DNA of 64,000 nt from NCBI RefSeq assembly GCF_039541075.1, contig NZ_BAABFN010000006.1, positions 124,001-188,000 of the forward strand, read 5' to 3'. This document shows, piece after piece, positions 1-9,005 of this stretch. The position numbers and the translations under genes are program-made. The notes under the pieces were generated by a model. It had not been told where the DNA came from. It saw only the letters and a list, made by a program, of their open reading frames with translations, and did not search any database. Position 1 is the first letter of the stretch. Each line of letters opens with the position of its first letter. The DNA is from Compostibacter hankyongensis. Its GTDB lineage: Bacteria > Bacteroidota > Bacteroidia > Chitinophagales > Chitinophagaceae.

Positions 1-102
1 GGCCCGTCACTGCGCGCGGGAGAAAGCTTACTGTGTAGTTTGCGCCTGTGGTTGCGATGAAAATTTCCGATATTTAAGGCTTCATTGATACTGATCCGCC
101 GT

Positions 103-1197
103 ATGACGAGCAAGACATCCCGCCGGCCCCGGTTTATTTTTGACGCCCATCTCGACCTCAGCATGAATGCGCTGGAGTGGAACCGCGACCTGACCCAGCC
201 CGTGCCGGTCCTGCGGGAGCGCGAAAAAGGACAGCACGACAAGCCGGACCGCGGCAGGAATACCGTTTCTCTTCCCGCCATGCGCGAGGGAAATATCGGG
301 CTCTGCACCGCCACCCTCATCGCCCGCTATGTAAAGCCGGGCAACCCGCTGCCGGGCTGGCACTCCCCGGAGCAGGCCTGGGCGCAGACCCAGGGGCAGC
401 TGGCCTGGTACCGGGCCATGGAAGCCCGGGGCGAGATGACGCCCATCACCGACAGGGCCGCCCTGGCCGCTCACCTGCGGCGCTGGGAAAACGACGCGCC
501 GGATCAGCTACCCATCGGCTATATCCTGAGCCTGGAAGGCGCCGACTCCATCATAGACCTCAGCTATCTGGAAAAAGCCTATGCCGCCGGCCTGCGCGCC
601 CTCGGACCCGCCCATTACGGACCGGGTGTATATGCTTACGGCACCGATTCCGAAGGGCCGCTCGGGGCGCGGGGCAGGGCGCTGCTGCAGGAGATGGACC
701 GGCTGGGCATCATCCTCGACATCACCCACCTCTGCGATACCTGCTTCCGGGAAGCGCTCGATATTTTCAAAGGTCCGGTATGGGCCAGCCATCATAACTG
801 CCGGGCGCTGGTGCCCCACAACCGCCAGCTCTCCGATGAGCAGATCAAGGTCCTCCTTGAGCGGGATGCGGTCATCGGCGCCGCCTTCGACGCCTGGATG
901 CTGATCCCCGGATGGCTGCGGGGAAAGACCACGCCGGAATCCAGCGGGGTAAGCCTGCAGCATGTGGCCGATCATATCGATCATGTCTGCCAGCTGGCCG
1001 GCAATGCGCTGCACGCCGCCATCGGCACCGACCTGGACGGGGGCTACGGCAGGGAGCAATCCCCGGGCGACCTGGATACCATCGCCGGCCTGCAGCAGCT
1101 GGAGCCCATCCTGCTGCAGCGGGGATACAGCGATACGGATATCGATCATATTTTTTATCAAAACTGGATCCGCTTTCTGGAGAAAGCGTGGGATTAA
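103..1197 (+). CDS. membrane dipeptidase, peptidase M19 family
   Basis: A 364-residue zinc-dependent dipeptidase of the renal dipeptidase (M19) family, which hydrolyses dipeptides including some with a D-residue. The family signatures are in order: DAHLD (H16, D18), LEGAD (E145, the usual bridging metal ligand), DITHLCD (H209), SHHNCRAL (H230) and GTDLDGGYG near residue 310. No signal peptide is seen, so it is probably cytoplasmic. An in-frame TTG lies six codons upstream (85), but the ATG at 103 gives the normal short leader before the first metal motif and is preferred. The SDR gene follows after 11 bases, so the two are probably cotranscribed. The family is firm; the substrate is not known. 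Confidence 0.93.
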   Translation: MTSKTSRRPRFIFDAHLDLSMNALEWNRDLTQPVPVLREREKGQHDKPDRGRNTVSLPAMREGNIGLCTATLIARYVKPGNPLPGWHSPEQAWAQTQGQLAWYRAMEARGEMTPITDRAALAAHLRRWENDAPDQLPIGYILSLEGADSIIDLSYLEKAYAAGLRALGPAHYGPGVYAYGTDSEGPLGARGRALLQEMDRLGIILDITHLCDTCFREALDIFKGPVWASHHNCRALVPHNRQLSDEQIKVLLERDAVIGAAFDAWMLIPGWLRGKTTPESSGVSLQHVADHIDHVCQLAGNALHAAIGTDLDGGYGREQSPGDLDTIAGLQQLEPILLQRGYSDTDIDHIFYQNWIRFLEKAWD

Positions 1198-1208
1198 CCG
1201 ATTCGTTC

Positions 1209-1913
1209 ATGAACATCATCATCACCGGAGGGAGCCGGGGTATCGGCAGATCCGTCGCCATGCGCTTTGCACGGGAAGGATGGGATATCGCCCTGTGCGC
1301 GCGGGATAAGGACGCCCTGGCCCGCACCCGCGAAGTGCTGCTCCAGCTCAACCCGGCCATAACGGTTATGACGGCCAGCGCCGACCTGGGCACGAAGGAT
1401 GCCGTACTGGATTTTGCGGAAAAGGTCAAAGCCGTCTTCCCCGTGCCGGACGTGCTGGTGAACAATGCCGGCATCTTCATCCCCGGAGCCGTTCACGAAG
1501 AAGCCGACGGCGTGCTAGAAACCACCATGGCGGTGAACCTGTACAGCGCCTATCACCTGACAAGGGCCCTCCTGCCGGCGATGAAAACGGCCGGGCGGGG
1601 TCATATCATCAACCTGTGCTCTACCGCCAGCCTGCGCGCTTATCCCAACGGGGGAGCCTACAGCATCAGCAAATTCGCCCTGCTGGGCTTTTCCAGGAAC
1701 CTCCGCGAAGAGCTCAAACCCCATAACATCAAGGTTACCGCCGTATGCCCCGGGCCTACGCTTACCGATTCCTGGGCCGGCTACGAAGGCCCGCCCGAAC
1801 GGCTGATGCCGCCGGAAGACGTAGCCGAGGCCATCTGGATGACCTGCAACCTCGCTTCGCAAACCGTCGTGGAAGACATCGTGCTGCGGCCCCTTCCCGG
1901 CGATCTTGGCTGA
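1209..1913 (+). CDS. SDR family oxidoreductase
   Basis: A 234-residue classical short-chain dehydrogenase/reductase. The NAD(P)-binding motif TGGSRGIG lies at residues 6-13, NNAG at 85-88, catalytic Ser138, and YxxxK at Y151/K155, followed by the CPGPTLTD loop. The length is normal for a classical SDR. The ATG at 1209 places the glycine motif immediately after beta-strand 1. It follows the dipeptidase gene after 11 bases and probably shares its transcript. The Arg and acidic residues after the second strand do not settle NAD versus NADP preference. The substrate cannot be told from sequence; the resemblance is to 3-oxoacyl-ACP-reductase-like or sepiapterin-reductase-like members. Confidence 0.9.
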   Translation: MNIIITGGSRGIGRSVAMRFAREGWDIALCARDKDALARTREVLLQLNPAITVMTASADLGTKDAVLDFAEKVKAVFPVPDVLVNNAGIFIPGAVHEEADGVLETTMAVNLYSAYHLTRALLPAMKTAGRGHIINLCSTASLRAYPNGGAYSISKFALLGFSRNLREELKPHNIKVTAVCPGPTLTDSWAGYEGPPERLMPPEDVAEAIWMTCNLASQTVVEDIVLRPLPGDLG

Positions 1914-1987
1914 GCCGGAACCGCCGCCGGACGGCATTTTAACTAACTTTTAACTGCGGCGCGCCGCAAGACTGGTACAGCATTGGA

Positions 1988-1995
1988 TAATTTTG
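1988..1995 (+). promoter_or_regulatory. Bacteroidota -7 box upstream of batD-like gene
   Basis: TAATTTTG matches the Bacteroidota -7 consensus TAnnTTTG exactly and ends 7 bases before the ATG at 2003. A clear TTTG -33 element at about 19 bases upstream is not seen. The position implies a very short or leaderless transcript for the Bat pair, separate from the SDR transcript. Confidence 0.5.
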
Positions 1996-2002
1996 CAGAG
2001 CT

Positions 2003-3925
2003 ATGAGGGAGCTTTCAGGTTTCAGGATATTTTGCCTAATAGCCCTGTTGTGGACAGGGATGATGGGGAAAGCCCGGGCCCAGGATGCACAGTTCACGGC
2101 CAGTGCCAGCACCACCACCCCGGCCGTAAACGAACCCTTCCAGCTCCGCTTTACCCTCGAAAACGCTTCGGACATCTCCGGTTTCCAGCCCCCCGCCTTC
2201 ACCGGCTTTTCGGTACTGTCCCAATCCCAGGGCAGCTCCATGAACATCACCAACGGGCATGTCAGCCAGAGCGTCAGCATCATCTATATCCTGCAGGCTA
2301 CCGCACCGGGACGTTATACCCTTGCCGGAGCCTCCGCCCGGCTCGACGGGAAAAAGGTAAAGTCCAACCCCATAACCATTACCGTAAGCGCCGGCAGCGC
2401 CTCCCCTTCCCCCTCTCCTTTTGACCCCCGTCCCCGGCCGGATGAGCGCTCGCGCGATGTTCCCGGGATGGTGCGCAAGGGTGAAAACGTACGCGACAAG
2501 ATCAGGAAAAACCTGTACGCAAAAGTAGAGGTCGACAAAAAAGACGTCTATGTCGGGGAGCAGCTAACGGCTACGTATAAACTCTATACCCGTATGCCGA
2601 CCTCCTCAAAGGTAACCCGCGTGCCGGCGTTCTCCGGGTTCTCGGCCCACGATATCGATCTGCCCAACCCGCCCCAGGCGACCATAGAACAGGTCGACGG
2701 GGTGCCTTTTAAGGTGTTCACCATCCGGAAAACCATGCTTTTTCCGCTGCAGCCCGGCGACCTGGAGCTGGACTCGGTAACGGTGGAAAATGTCGTCCAT
2801 CTTTACGAGGTAGACCGCAGCAGGCCCCGCCGCGATCCCCTCGATGATTTCTTTGACGACCCTTTCGGCAAAGATCCTTTCGACGATTCCTTCTTTGACG
2901 ACTTCTTTAACCAGCAGGGCGGATCGTACCACGACTATAATTACAATATCCGGAGCCAGCCCGTTTCCATTCATGTGAAGCCCCTGCCCGAAGAGGGACG
3001 GCCCGCCGATTTCAGCGGCGCCGTGGGTAATTTTACCATACAGGCGGGCCTGAACAAGTCCGCCCTCAGCACCGACGATGCGGCCACGCTGAAGATAACC
3101 CTGAAAGGAAGCGGCAACATCACCCTGCTGAATGCACCCAAGATAGACCTGCCCGCCGACTTCGACCGGTATGATCCCAAGATCAGCGATCAGGTCAATA
3201 AAAATGACAACCCGCTCTCGGGCAGCCGTACCTTCGAATATGTATTTATGCCCAGGACGCCCGGGGATTATACCATACCGGCCATCCGTTTTTCGTATTT
3301 CGACCCGCAGGAAAAGGCTTACAAAACCGCGACCTCCCAGCCCTTTACCCTGCACGTCACCCAGGGAAAAAACCGGGGACGGGGCACCGGGGCCGATTAC
3401 GCCTTACCCGATAATGTGCTGCAGCCCATCCACAGCGGAAAGCTGGCCTGGAGCCGGCGCGGCGCCTTCTGGCTGACCGCGCCCCTGTACTGGATATTGC
3501 TGGCCTTGCCCCTGCTGGTGCTGCTGATCCTGCTGGCTACACGCCGCCGCCGGGAAAAGCTGCAGTCCGACCAGGTATTGCTGAAAAACAAACGGGCCAA
3601 CAAGGTAGCCCGCAAACGGCTCAGCCTCGCGGCCAGGTTCCTGGCGAAAGACGACAGCAGGGCTTTCTATGAAGAGGTGTCCAAAGCCCTCTGGGGATAT
3701 CTTTCGCATAAACTCAATATTCCTTTTGCCGAGCTCAGCCGGCAAAAGGCTACGGACAAGCTGCACGAAAGGGAGATACCGCCGGCCATTACCGGTCAGC
3801 TCTTTGCCCTGTTCGACAACTGCGAGATGGCCCTCTATGCGGGGATGAGCGGCCACGAAAAGATGCAGGAAACCTATAACCAGGCCGCCACCCTGATCGG
3901 GAGACTGGAAGAACAATTAAAGTAA
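2003..3925 (+). CDS. BatD-like protein (oxygen tolerance family)
   Basis: A 640-residue exported, membrane-anchored protein. It has an N-terminal signal segment ending near AQDAQ (residues 26-30), several beta-rich domains, an acidic Asp/Phe-rich low-complexity stretch near residues 275-300 (repeated DDPF/DDSFFDDF), one transmembrane helix near 495-515 followed by arginines, and a cytoplasmic helical tail. This is the BatD architecture from Bacteroides aerotolerance operons, where Bat proteins with MoxR ATPase and DUF58/VWA proteins are thought to act in envelope stress. It is followed 7 bases later by a BatE-like gene. MoxR, DUF58, BatA and BatB are not in this window. The family is confident; the molecular role is not established. 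Confidence 0.88.
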   Translation: MRELSGFRIFCLIALLWTGMMGKARAQDAQFTASASTTTPAVNEPFQLRFTLENASDISGFQPPAFTGFSVLSQSQGSSMNITNGHVSQSVSIIYILQATAPGRYTLAGASARLDGKKVKSNPITITVSAGSASPSPSPFDPRPRPDERSRDVPGMVRKGENVRDKIRKNLYAKVEVDKKDVYVGEQLTATYKLYTRMPTSSKVTRVPAFSGFSAHDIDLPNPPQATIEQVDGVPFKVFTIRKTMLFPLQPGDLELDSVTVENVVHLYEVDRSRPRRDPLDDFFDDPFGKDPFDDSFFDDFFNQQGGSYHDYNYNIRSQPVSIHVKPLPEEGRPADFSGAVGNFTIQAGLNKSALSTDDAATLKITLKGSGNITLLNAPKIDLPADFDRYDPKISDQVNKNDNPLSGSRTFEYVFMPRTPGDYTIPAIRFSYFDPQEKAYKTATSQPFTLHVTQGKNRGRGTGADYALPDNVLQPIHSGKLAWSRRGAFWLTAPLYWILLALPLLVLLILLATRRRREKLQSDQVLLKNKRANKVARKRLSLAARFLAKDDSRAFYEEVSKALWGYLSHKLNIPFAELSRQKATDKLHEREIPPAITGQLFALFDNCEMALYAGMSGHEKMQETYNQAATLIGRLEEQLK

Positions 3926-3932
3926 CGGAACC

Positions 3933-4682
3933 ATGCGAACCTACCTGCTGATCCTGTTATTGTCCGCCGGCACGCTCACCGCCGCTGCCCAGCGGCCCCA
4001 GCAGCTGTTTGAGCAGGCGAACGGACTGTACCGGCAGAGGCAGTACGACTCCGCGGCGCAGCTTTACGGGCGCCTGATCGGTGAAGGCTACCGCAATACA
4101 GCGCTTTGGTACAATGCCGGCAATGCCAGCTATCAGGCAGGCCGTACCGGCTATGCCGTTTATTATTTTGAAAAAGCGCTGCAACAGGATCCCGGCAACG
4201 CTGCCGTCCTGCACAACCTGCAGCTGGCCCGGCAGCGTGTCGCAGATAGGACGGACCTGCCGCCGACGATCATATTTGTACAGTGGGAACAGCATATCCT
4301 GCATCTCTTTTCACCCAACGGATGGCTCCTGGCCGGGTTGCTGCTTTGCTGGCTGACGATCGCGGGCGTCGCCCTGCATTTCTTCCGGGGCAGCGCTTCC
4401 CGCTGGGTACGGTGGGGCACCCGTCTGGCCGCCGTGCTTTTTGTACTGGCGCTCATAGGCGGCATACTCACCTACAGGCAGCAGATGCAACACGATACCG
4501 CCATCGTGATGGTATCCGAAGCGGCGGTCAAATCGGCCCCGGATAACAACAGCACCGATCTGCAGGATATCCACGAGGGCTACAAGGTAAGCATCCTCGG
4601 CAACGCCCCCGGCTGGGTCAAGATCCGCTTCGGGGACGAAAAAGAAGGCTGGGTAGCCGAAAATACGCTGAAGGTCCTCTGA
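3933..4682 (+). CDS. BatE-like TPR/SH3 membrane protein
   Basis: A 249-residue protein with a signal peptide (cleavage near AAAQ, residue 19), two TPR units (about residues 25-100, including the consensus-like ALWYNAGNASYQAG), two transmembrane helices (about 130-150 and 160-180) and a C-terminal bacterial SH3 domain (about 188-249, ending GWVAENTLKVL). This is the BatE layout. It starts 7 bases after the batD-like stop, so the two are translationally adjacent and likely act together. The TPR part suggests protein-protein contact in the periplasm; the SH3 part could bind peptidoglycan or protein. The gene is convergent with the GH97 gene, with 20 bases between stops. Confidence 0.85.
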   Translation: MRTYLLILLLSAGTLTAAAQRPQQLFEQANGLYRQRQYDSAAQLYGRLIGEGYRNTALWYNAGNASYQAGRTGYAVYYFEKALQQDPGNAAVLHNLQLARQRVADRTDLPPTIIFVQWEQHILHLFSPNGWLLAGLLLCWLTIAGVALHFFRGSASRWVRWGTRLAAVLFVLALIGGILTYRQQMQHDTAIVMVSEAAVKSAPDNNSTDLQDIHEGYKVSILGNAPGWVKIRFGDEKEGWVAENTLKVL

Positions 4683-4702
4683 GCCGCCACCCCATCCGGG
4701 CA

Positions 4703-6670
4703 TTACTCTATGCGGGCCGCCCATCCGCCGCCCGGCGCCAGGTGCACGGTCAGCTTATCGTTACGCGTAACGCTGCGTTCCTCCCGCTTGTAATCCGTAC
4801 CGTTGCGGTCGGCATTGACGCCGTCGCGGAAAAGCACCATACGATGGTTGCCGGCGGGCAGGAAGGAAAGGTCCAGCGTGATGTCGCGGGCCGTCCAGTT
4901 GGTCATGGCGCCGATAAAATAAGTATTTCCCTTCCGGCGGGCCATGGCCACATATTCGCCTACCTTACCGTCCAGGGGTATGGTCTGGTCCCAGGTGGTG
5001 GGTACGCGGGTAATGAAGTCCAGGCTTTCTTTCTCGTTCTCATAGGCCGTAGGGTTGTCGGCCAGCATCTGCAGCGGCGCATCGAACACCACATACATGG
5101 CCAGCTGCTGACAGCGGGTACCCAGGCTCATCGGGTTGTCGTTGATGGCGGCAAAATCCCTTTGCTGCGCGTTACGCATGGCGCCGGGGGTATAATCCAT
5201 CGGACCGGCAAACATACGTATATAGGGCAACGTTACCGCCATCTGGGGGGTGGCCAGCTTGTCCGTCCATTTATCGTTTTCCAGCCCGGCTACGCCTTCG
5301 AAGTTGATGACGTTGGGATAAGTACGCAGGATACCGGCAGGCTTGTGCGCGCCGTGGAAATCCACCAGCATATGATGCCGGGCCGCCGCCTCTGCACAAC
5401 GCCAGTAAAAATTCACCACCGCCTGGTCGTCGCGGTTCATAAAGTCCACCTTCACCCCTTTGACGCCCCATTGCGCAAAGAGCTGCATCGCCGGCTCCAT
5501 CTGCTCATCGAGCGTGCGCCATACGCACCAGAGGATCACACCCACCCCTTTCTGCCGGCCGTAATCGGTAATGGCCTTCATGTCCACATCCGGGGTCCGC
5601 TCCAGGATATTGCCCAGCTTGTACCAGCCTTCATCCATAATGATGTAGGGGATACGGTGCCGGGCGGCAAAATCGATATAGTACTTGTAGGTATCCGTGT
5701 TTACGCCTGCGCGGAAGTCAACGCCGGTGACGTTCCAGTGGTTCCACCAATCCCAGGCCACCTGCCCCGGCTTGATCCAGCTTACATCCTGCAGCCTGGA
5801 GGGAGCGCCCAGCTTGTATACGATCTCGTTGTTCAGCAGCCGGGCGTCGTTGTCCGCCAGCGCTATGATACGCCAGGGGAAGCTGCGCTTGCCGGCGGTG
5901 CGGGCAATATAGTCATAGGTGCTGCCGGGATAAAAGTTCCGGTCCCAGCCGCCGTCTGACGGATCGTTTTTCCGCTCCGTCTTAACGGCGGGAGGGAATA
6001 CGCCGTGCAGCGTCTGCCCGCCCTGTCCGGTAAAATACAAGCCCGGGTAATCCCGCAGGTCCGATTCGGTAAAGAGTATCTTTTGTCCCCCCGGAGCATT
6101 CAACAACAGGGGCAGCTGGGTGTTCCTCGAAGCGGTCAGGCTGTCGAGCGGCGCTTTGTCGTAGAGGTGCTCATAGCTGTTGAATGCAAGATCCGCCCAC
6201 TGGAAAAAAGCCTCGCTGCCTGCCGGTACCTGCAGATCGCAGGTTTCGTTCTTTACGGTGATGCTGTCCGGGAAATCCGTTTCGAAACGGTAGGCTACCG
6301 CATCGTTATATACGCGGAAGGTTATCGCATAGTGATCGCGGTACTGCACCCGCAGCTCATTATATTCGTTGGATATCGATGAATTCTTGATCGCCACCGG
6401 TGCCTGGATCGTTTCCTTCACACTTTGTTTCTGCGTTTTGCGCACCTTGCTTTCTCCGTTGAGAGCCGTGCCGTCGCCCAGCTCCATGGCGAGCCTCAGA
6501 CCGGGAACAACGGCGCTGCCGTTATGCTGCACAGAAAGTTGCAGGGATCCTTTTGCTCGAATATCGACGGTGGTTTTACCATCCGGAGCGCTGAGGTGGT
6601 AGTCCTGTGCCCGGACAAGCGGCGCACATCCCAGCAGGGCGGCGCTCAACAGTAAAATGGATTTTTTCAT
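4703..6670 (-). CDS. glycoside hydrolase family 97 protein
   Basis: A 655-residue secreted or periplasmic glycosidase with a signal peptide (cleavage near VRAQD, residue 21), an N-terminal beta-super-sandwich domain (about 25-285), a TIM barrel (about 290-560) and a C-terminal beta domain. GH97 contains SusB-type inverting alpha-glucosidases and retaining alpha-galactosidases. Here GVKVDFMNRDDQ places Asp409 at the position used as nucleophile in the retaining branch, with Glu458 (NFEGV) or Glu464 as acid/base candidates. That favours a retaining alpha-galactosidase-like enzyme, an inference from motif. It is 23 bases downstream of the GH89 gene and is likely its operon partner. Full length for the family. 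Confidence 0.93.
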   Translation of the reverse strand: MKKSILLLSAALLGCAPLVRAQDYHLSAPDGKTTVDIRAKGSLQLSVQHNGSAVVPGLRLAMELGDGTALNGESKVRKTQKQSVKETIQAPVAIKNSSISNEYNELRVQYRDHYAITFRVYNDAVAYRFETDFPDSITVKNETCDLQVPAGSEAFFQWADLAFNSYEHLYDKAPLDSLTASRNTQLPLLLNAPGGQKILFTESDLRDYPGLYFTGQGGQTLHGVFPPAVKTERKNDPSDGGWDRNFYPGSTYDYIARTAGKRSFPWRIIALADNDARLLNNEIVYKLGAPSRLQDVSWIKPGQVAWDWWNHWNVTGVDFRAGVNTDTYKYYIDFAARHRIPYIIMDEGWYKLGNILERTPDVDMKAITDYGRQKGVGVILWCVWRTLDEQMEPAMQLFAQWGVKGVKVDFMNRDDQAVVNFYWRCAEAAARHHMLVDFHGAHKPAGILRTYPNVINFEGVAGLENDKWTDKLATPQMAVTLPYIRMFAGPMDYTPGAMRNAQQRDFAAINDNPMSLGTRCQQLAMYVVFDAPLQMLADNPTAYENEKESLDFITRVPTTWDQTIPLDGKVGEYVAMARRKGNTYFIGAMTNWTARDITLDLSFLPAGNHRMVLFRDGVNADRNGTDYKREERSVTRNDKLTVHLAPGGGWAARIE

Positions 6671-6693
6671 CCGTTAGTATTTGATTTTATGCT

Positions 6694-8901
6694 TCAGTGA
6701 TAACTGGCTTCAATGGTTTTCCGGTATTTTTGATAAAGCGCCTTTGCCGCCGCCACGGCATCTCCTTTTGCGGCGGTAGGATATTCTTCGTGGCTGTTCA
6801 CCCATTTCCACTCCCACTCCCTTATCTGCGCGTCAAAGCTGCGCATGTCCACATCCCGCCGCCCGGCCAGGCACTTGCCGGCATATTGGAAAAAAGCGTT
6901 CCAGCGCGGCCGGTAAAATCCCTTCAGCAACCCGCTCCATTGCCGGCAGGCATACTCGTGCAGGGGACAGTTTTTGCCGCCCCATAAGGTGATCAGGTCA
7001 CGGGCGTTGAACTCATAAATATCTTTTTCCGCTTCGGTGACGCCCCAGCTGCGGGCATCCGCCAGCCAGCTGCCCAGCAGAAAATCGCTTCGCGTGGCCA
7101 GCAGCTCATCCATATCGTCTATCAGCTCCAGGAACTGGCGGCTGTACTGGTTAAAGGATTTTACATCCTTCCTTCTGAAGGCGGCGGAAAATTTCTGCTG
7201 CAGCGGCGTGGCATAGTTGGCCAGCACCTGCCGGGTAAGGTCCACCAGGTCGTACCGGAACCCGTCGCTCCCGCCCAGGCGGTCCGCGGCCTGGATAAAG
7301 AGGTCCCAGGCCCTGAGCAGCGCTTTCGGATCGTAAGTAAGCCCTGTATTTACCCAGGCGGTATTTTTTTCAAAGGTGGGGCGGCCGGCGACGATGGACT
7401 CCGGCCCTCCTTCGGTGATCCCTCCGCTGTATACCGTATTCTCAAGTATCTTCCAGGCTTCGTTGATACTGTCGTCTGCCGCGCCGTAACGCCGCCGGGC
7501 ATAGGCGGGCAGCCAGTCGTTCAGGTCGATGATATCGCTGCGCCATATATTGTCCGCCATCAGCTCATACAGCGCGGGGTTCTGCTCGATGGCCTCCGGC
7601 GTTAGCCCTATGCCGACCATATTACCGGATTCGGGATCGTGCAGCGCCATCGCCGGATCGGAAGCCACATGGCGCATCCGGCCGAACAGGCTGATGTTGC
7701 CCCCGAAGTTGTGCAGCATGTTCCATATCCAGGGCTTGCCATAATAGCCTTCCGTACGGTTCCACACGGGATGAGACTCGCTCCACAGGTCCAGCACGAT
7801 CACGTGATCATCGGGCACGGCATTCAGCAGCGCCCTGATCTGCGGCGCATGCCAGAAGCGGGCGTTATAGGAAAACATCCAGCCCTGCATCACCCATACC
7901 GCCTCAGGATCGGCCAGGGCCATGGAATGATATACCTTTTTGCTCATGGCATCCAGGAAGGTGGAATCGTTGGTGGGGGGCACGTTCTCGTTGAATGTAT
8001 CGGCGGAATAAAGATGATCGGTACCGTATTCCCGCGTCTGGGCTTCGATGAACTTGCGACCGATGGTCTCGAACAGGGGGTCTTCCGGATCCAGGATATA
8101 TACATCGTTAAATCCTACGCCCCAGTTGGTCTTCTTCAGCCTGGCCTGCGGGAATTTTTTCCGGAACGAAGGCGGCACATGACCGGTGAAGGCGGGCAGC
8201 ACCGGTTTCATCCCAAGGGCGCGTTCCTGTGCCAGTATCTTTTTCTGCAGCGCCTTGTGGGTATCTATCCAGTGCTGGGGCAGGGGGCCTCCCCACCCGT
8301 CGAGGTTGCCCATCCAGAGCCAGGCAAAATAGGCAGGTCCGCTGAAAAAGCTTTTCAGGTCTTCATCGGAAAAGCCCAGCTCTTTGTATACCTCCTGCCA
8401 GACCGCTTCTTCGCCGGTCAATGCCAGCGGCATATTGATGCCGTTCATGGCCATCCAGTCGATCTCGCGCTGCCAGCGGTCCCAGTTCCACCAGGCCATG
8501 GTATAGTTGAACGTGCAGTAGTTGATGTAGTACCGGTAGGTATAAGGGGTGACCTTGTGTACTTTTTTCTCCACGGCCGGAAGCGGGTCCGGAAGCTGCA
8601 GGTTGGTACCGTTCCAGGTGATGCTGCAGTGACAGTATTCCTTAAGATAATAATGCAGGGCCGAGGCTACCGATACGCCGCTGCTTCCGCGGAGGATGAT
8701 CCTGCCGCCGCTGCTTTCCACCTCAAATACATCTTTCCCGTTTTCCTGCGGAATTTCCGCCACCTCAAACCGGTCTGCCGCTTCGGGAACCACACGTCTG
8801 ATCAGTGCCTTTGCCGCATCTTCGTTCAGCCCGGCAAAGGTCTTCAAGTTCAGCATCATCATGCCTGCAAAGAATAAGAATTTGATACGCCCCATGACCA
8901 T
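6694..8901 (-). CDS. alpha-N-acetylglucosaminidase, GH89 (NAGLU family)
   Basis: A 735-residue glycosidase of family GH89, which removes terminal alpha-linked N-acetylglucosamine. It has a signal segment at the N-terminus, an N-terminal GH20-like small domain (about 25-115), then the catalytic (alpha/beta)8 region opening with YRYYINYCTFNYTMAWWNW. Candidate catalytic residues are Glu305 (ADTFNENVP) and Glu436 (GLTPEAIEQN). Their 131-residue separation matches the acid/base and nucleophile pair of human NAGLU. Two in-frame ATGs (8901 and 8895) could start the protein; both leave the signal peptide intact. It is the first gene of a probable GH89-GH97 operon, which suggests degradation of GlcNAc- and galactose/glucose-capped host or polysaccharide glycans. 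Confidence 0.94.
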   Translation of the reverse strand: MVMGRIKFLFFAGMMMLNLKTFAGLNEDAAKALIRRVVPEAADRFEVAEIPQENGKDVFEVESSGGRIILRGSSGVSVASALHYYLKEYCHCSITWNGTNLQLPDPLPAVEKKVHKVTPYTYRYYINYCTFNYTMAWWNWDRWQREIDWMAMNGINMPLALTGEEAVWQEVYKELGFSDEDLKSFFSGPAYFAWLWMGNLDGWGGPLPQHWIDTHKALQKKILAQERALGMKPVLPAFTGHVPPSFRKKFPQARLKKTNWGVGFNDVYILDPEDPLFETIGRKFIEAQTREYGTDHLYSADTFNENVPPTNDSTFLDAMSKKVYHSMALADPEAVWVMQGWMFSYNARFWHAPQIRALLNAVPDDHVIVLDLWSESHPVWNRTEGYYGKPWIWNMLHNFGGNISLFGRMRHVASDPAMALHDPESGNMVGIGLTPEAIEQNPALYELMADNIWRSDIIDLNDWLPAYARRRYGAADDSINEAWKILENTVYSGGITEGGPESIVAGRPTFEKNTAWVNTGLTYDPKALLRAWDLFIQAADRLGGSDGFRYDLVDLTRQVLANYATPLQQKFSAAFRRKDVKSFNQYSRQFLELIDDMDELLATRSDFLLGSWLADARSWGVTEAEKDIYEFNARDLITLWGGKNCPLHEYACRQWSGLLKGFYRPRWNAFFQYAGKCLAGRRDVDMRSFDAQIREWEWKWVNSHEEYPTAAKGDAVAAAKALYQKYRKTIEASYH

Positions 8902-8955
8902 ACTTTTGCTATCACGAAGGATGAAAGGTACAAAATTGTGGCGGGGCGCCCAACC

Positions 8956-8993
8956 AAAACGCCCACTTCCCGGCTACAGGAAGTGGGCGTTTT
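8956..8993. terminator. bidirectional intrinsic terminator
   Basis: A perfect 15-base inverted repeat (arms 8956-8970 and 8979-8993, loop of 8) starts with AAAA and ends with TTTT, so it can act on either strand. It sits just below the stop codon of the DUF1080 gene (minus strand) and above the start of the GH89 gene, separating the two transcripts. Confidence 0.85.
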
Positions 8994-9005
8994 CGCAAAA
9001 AGCGG

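Noticed and set aside
1..102. Gene fragment at the left edge
   Set aside because: No frame in the first 102 bases gives a recognisable C-terminus, and no promoter matches the consensus.
4742..5959. 405-codon plus-strand open frame opposite GH97
   Set aside because: It is a shadow of a well-supported GH97 gene with intact motifs and signal peptide; the plus-strand translation has no recognisable domain.
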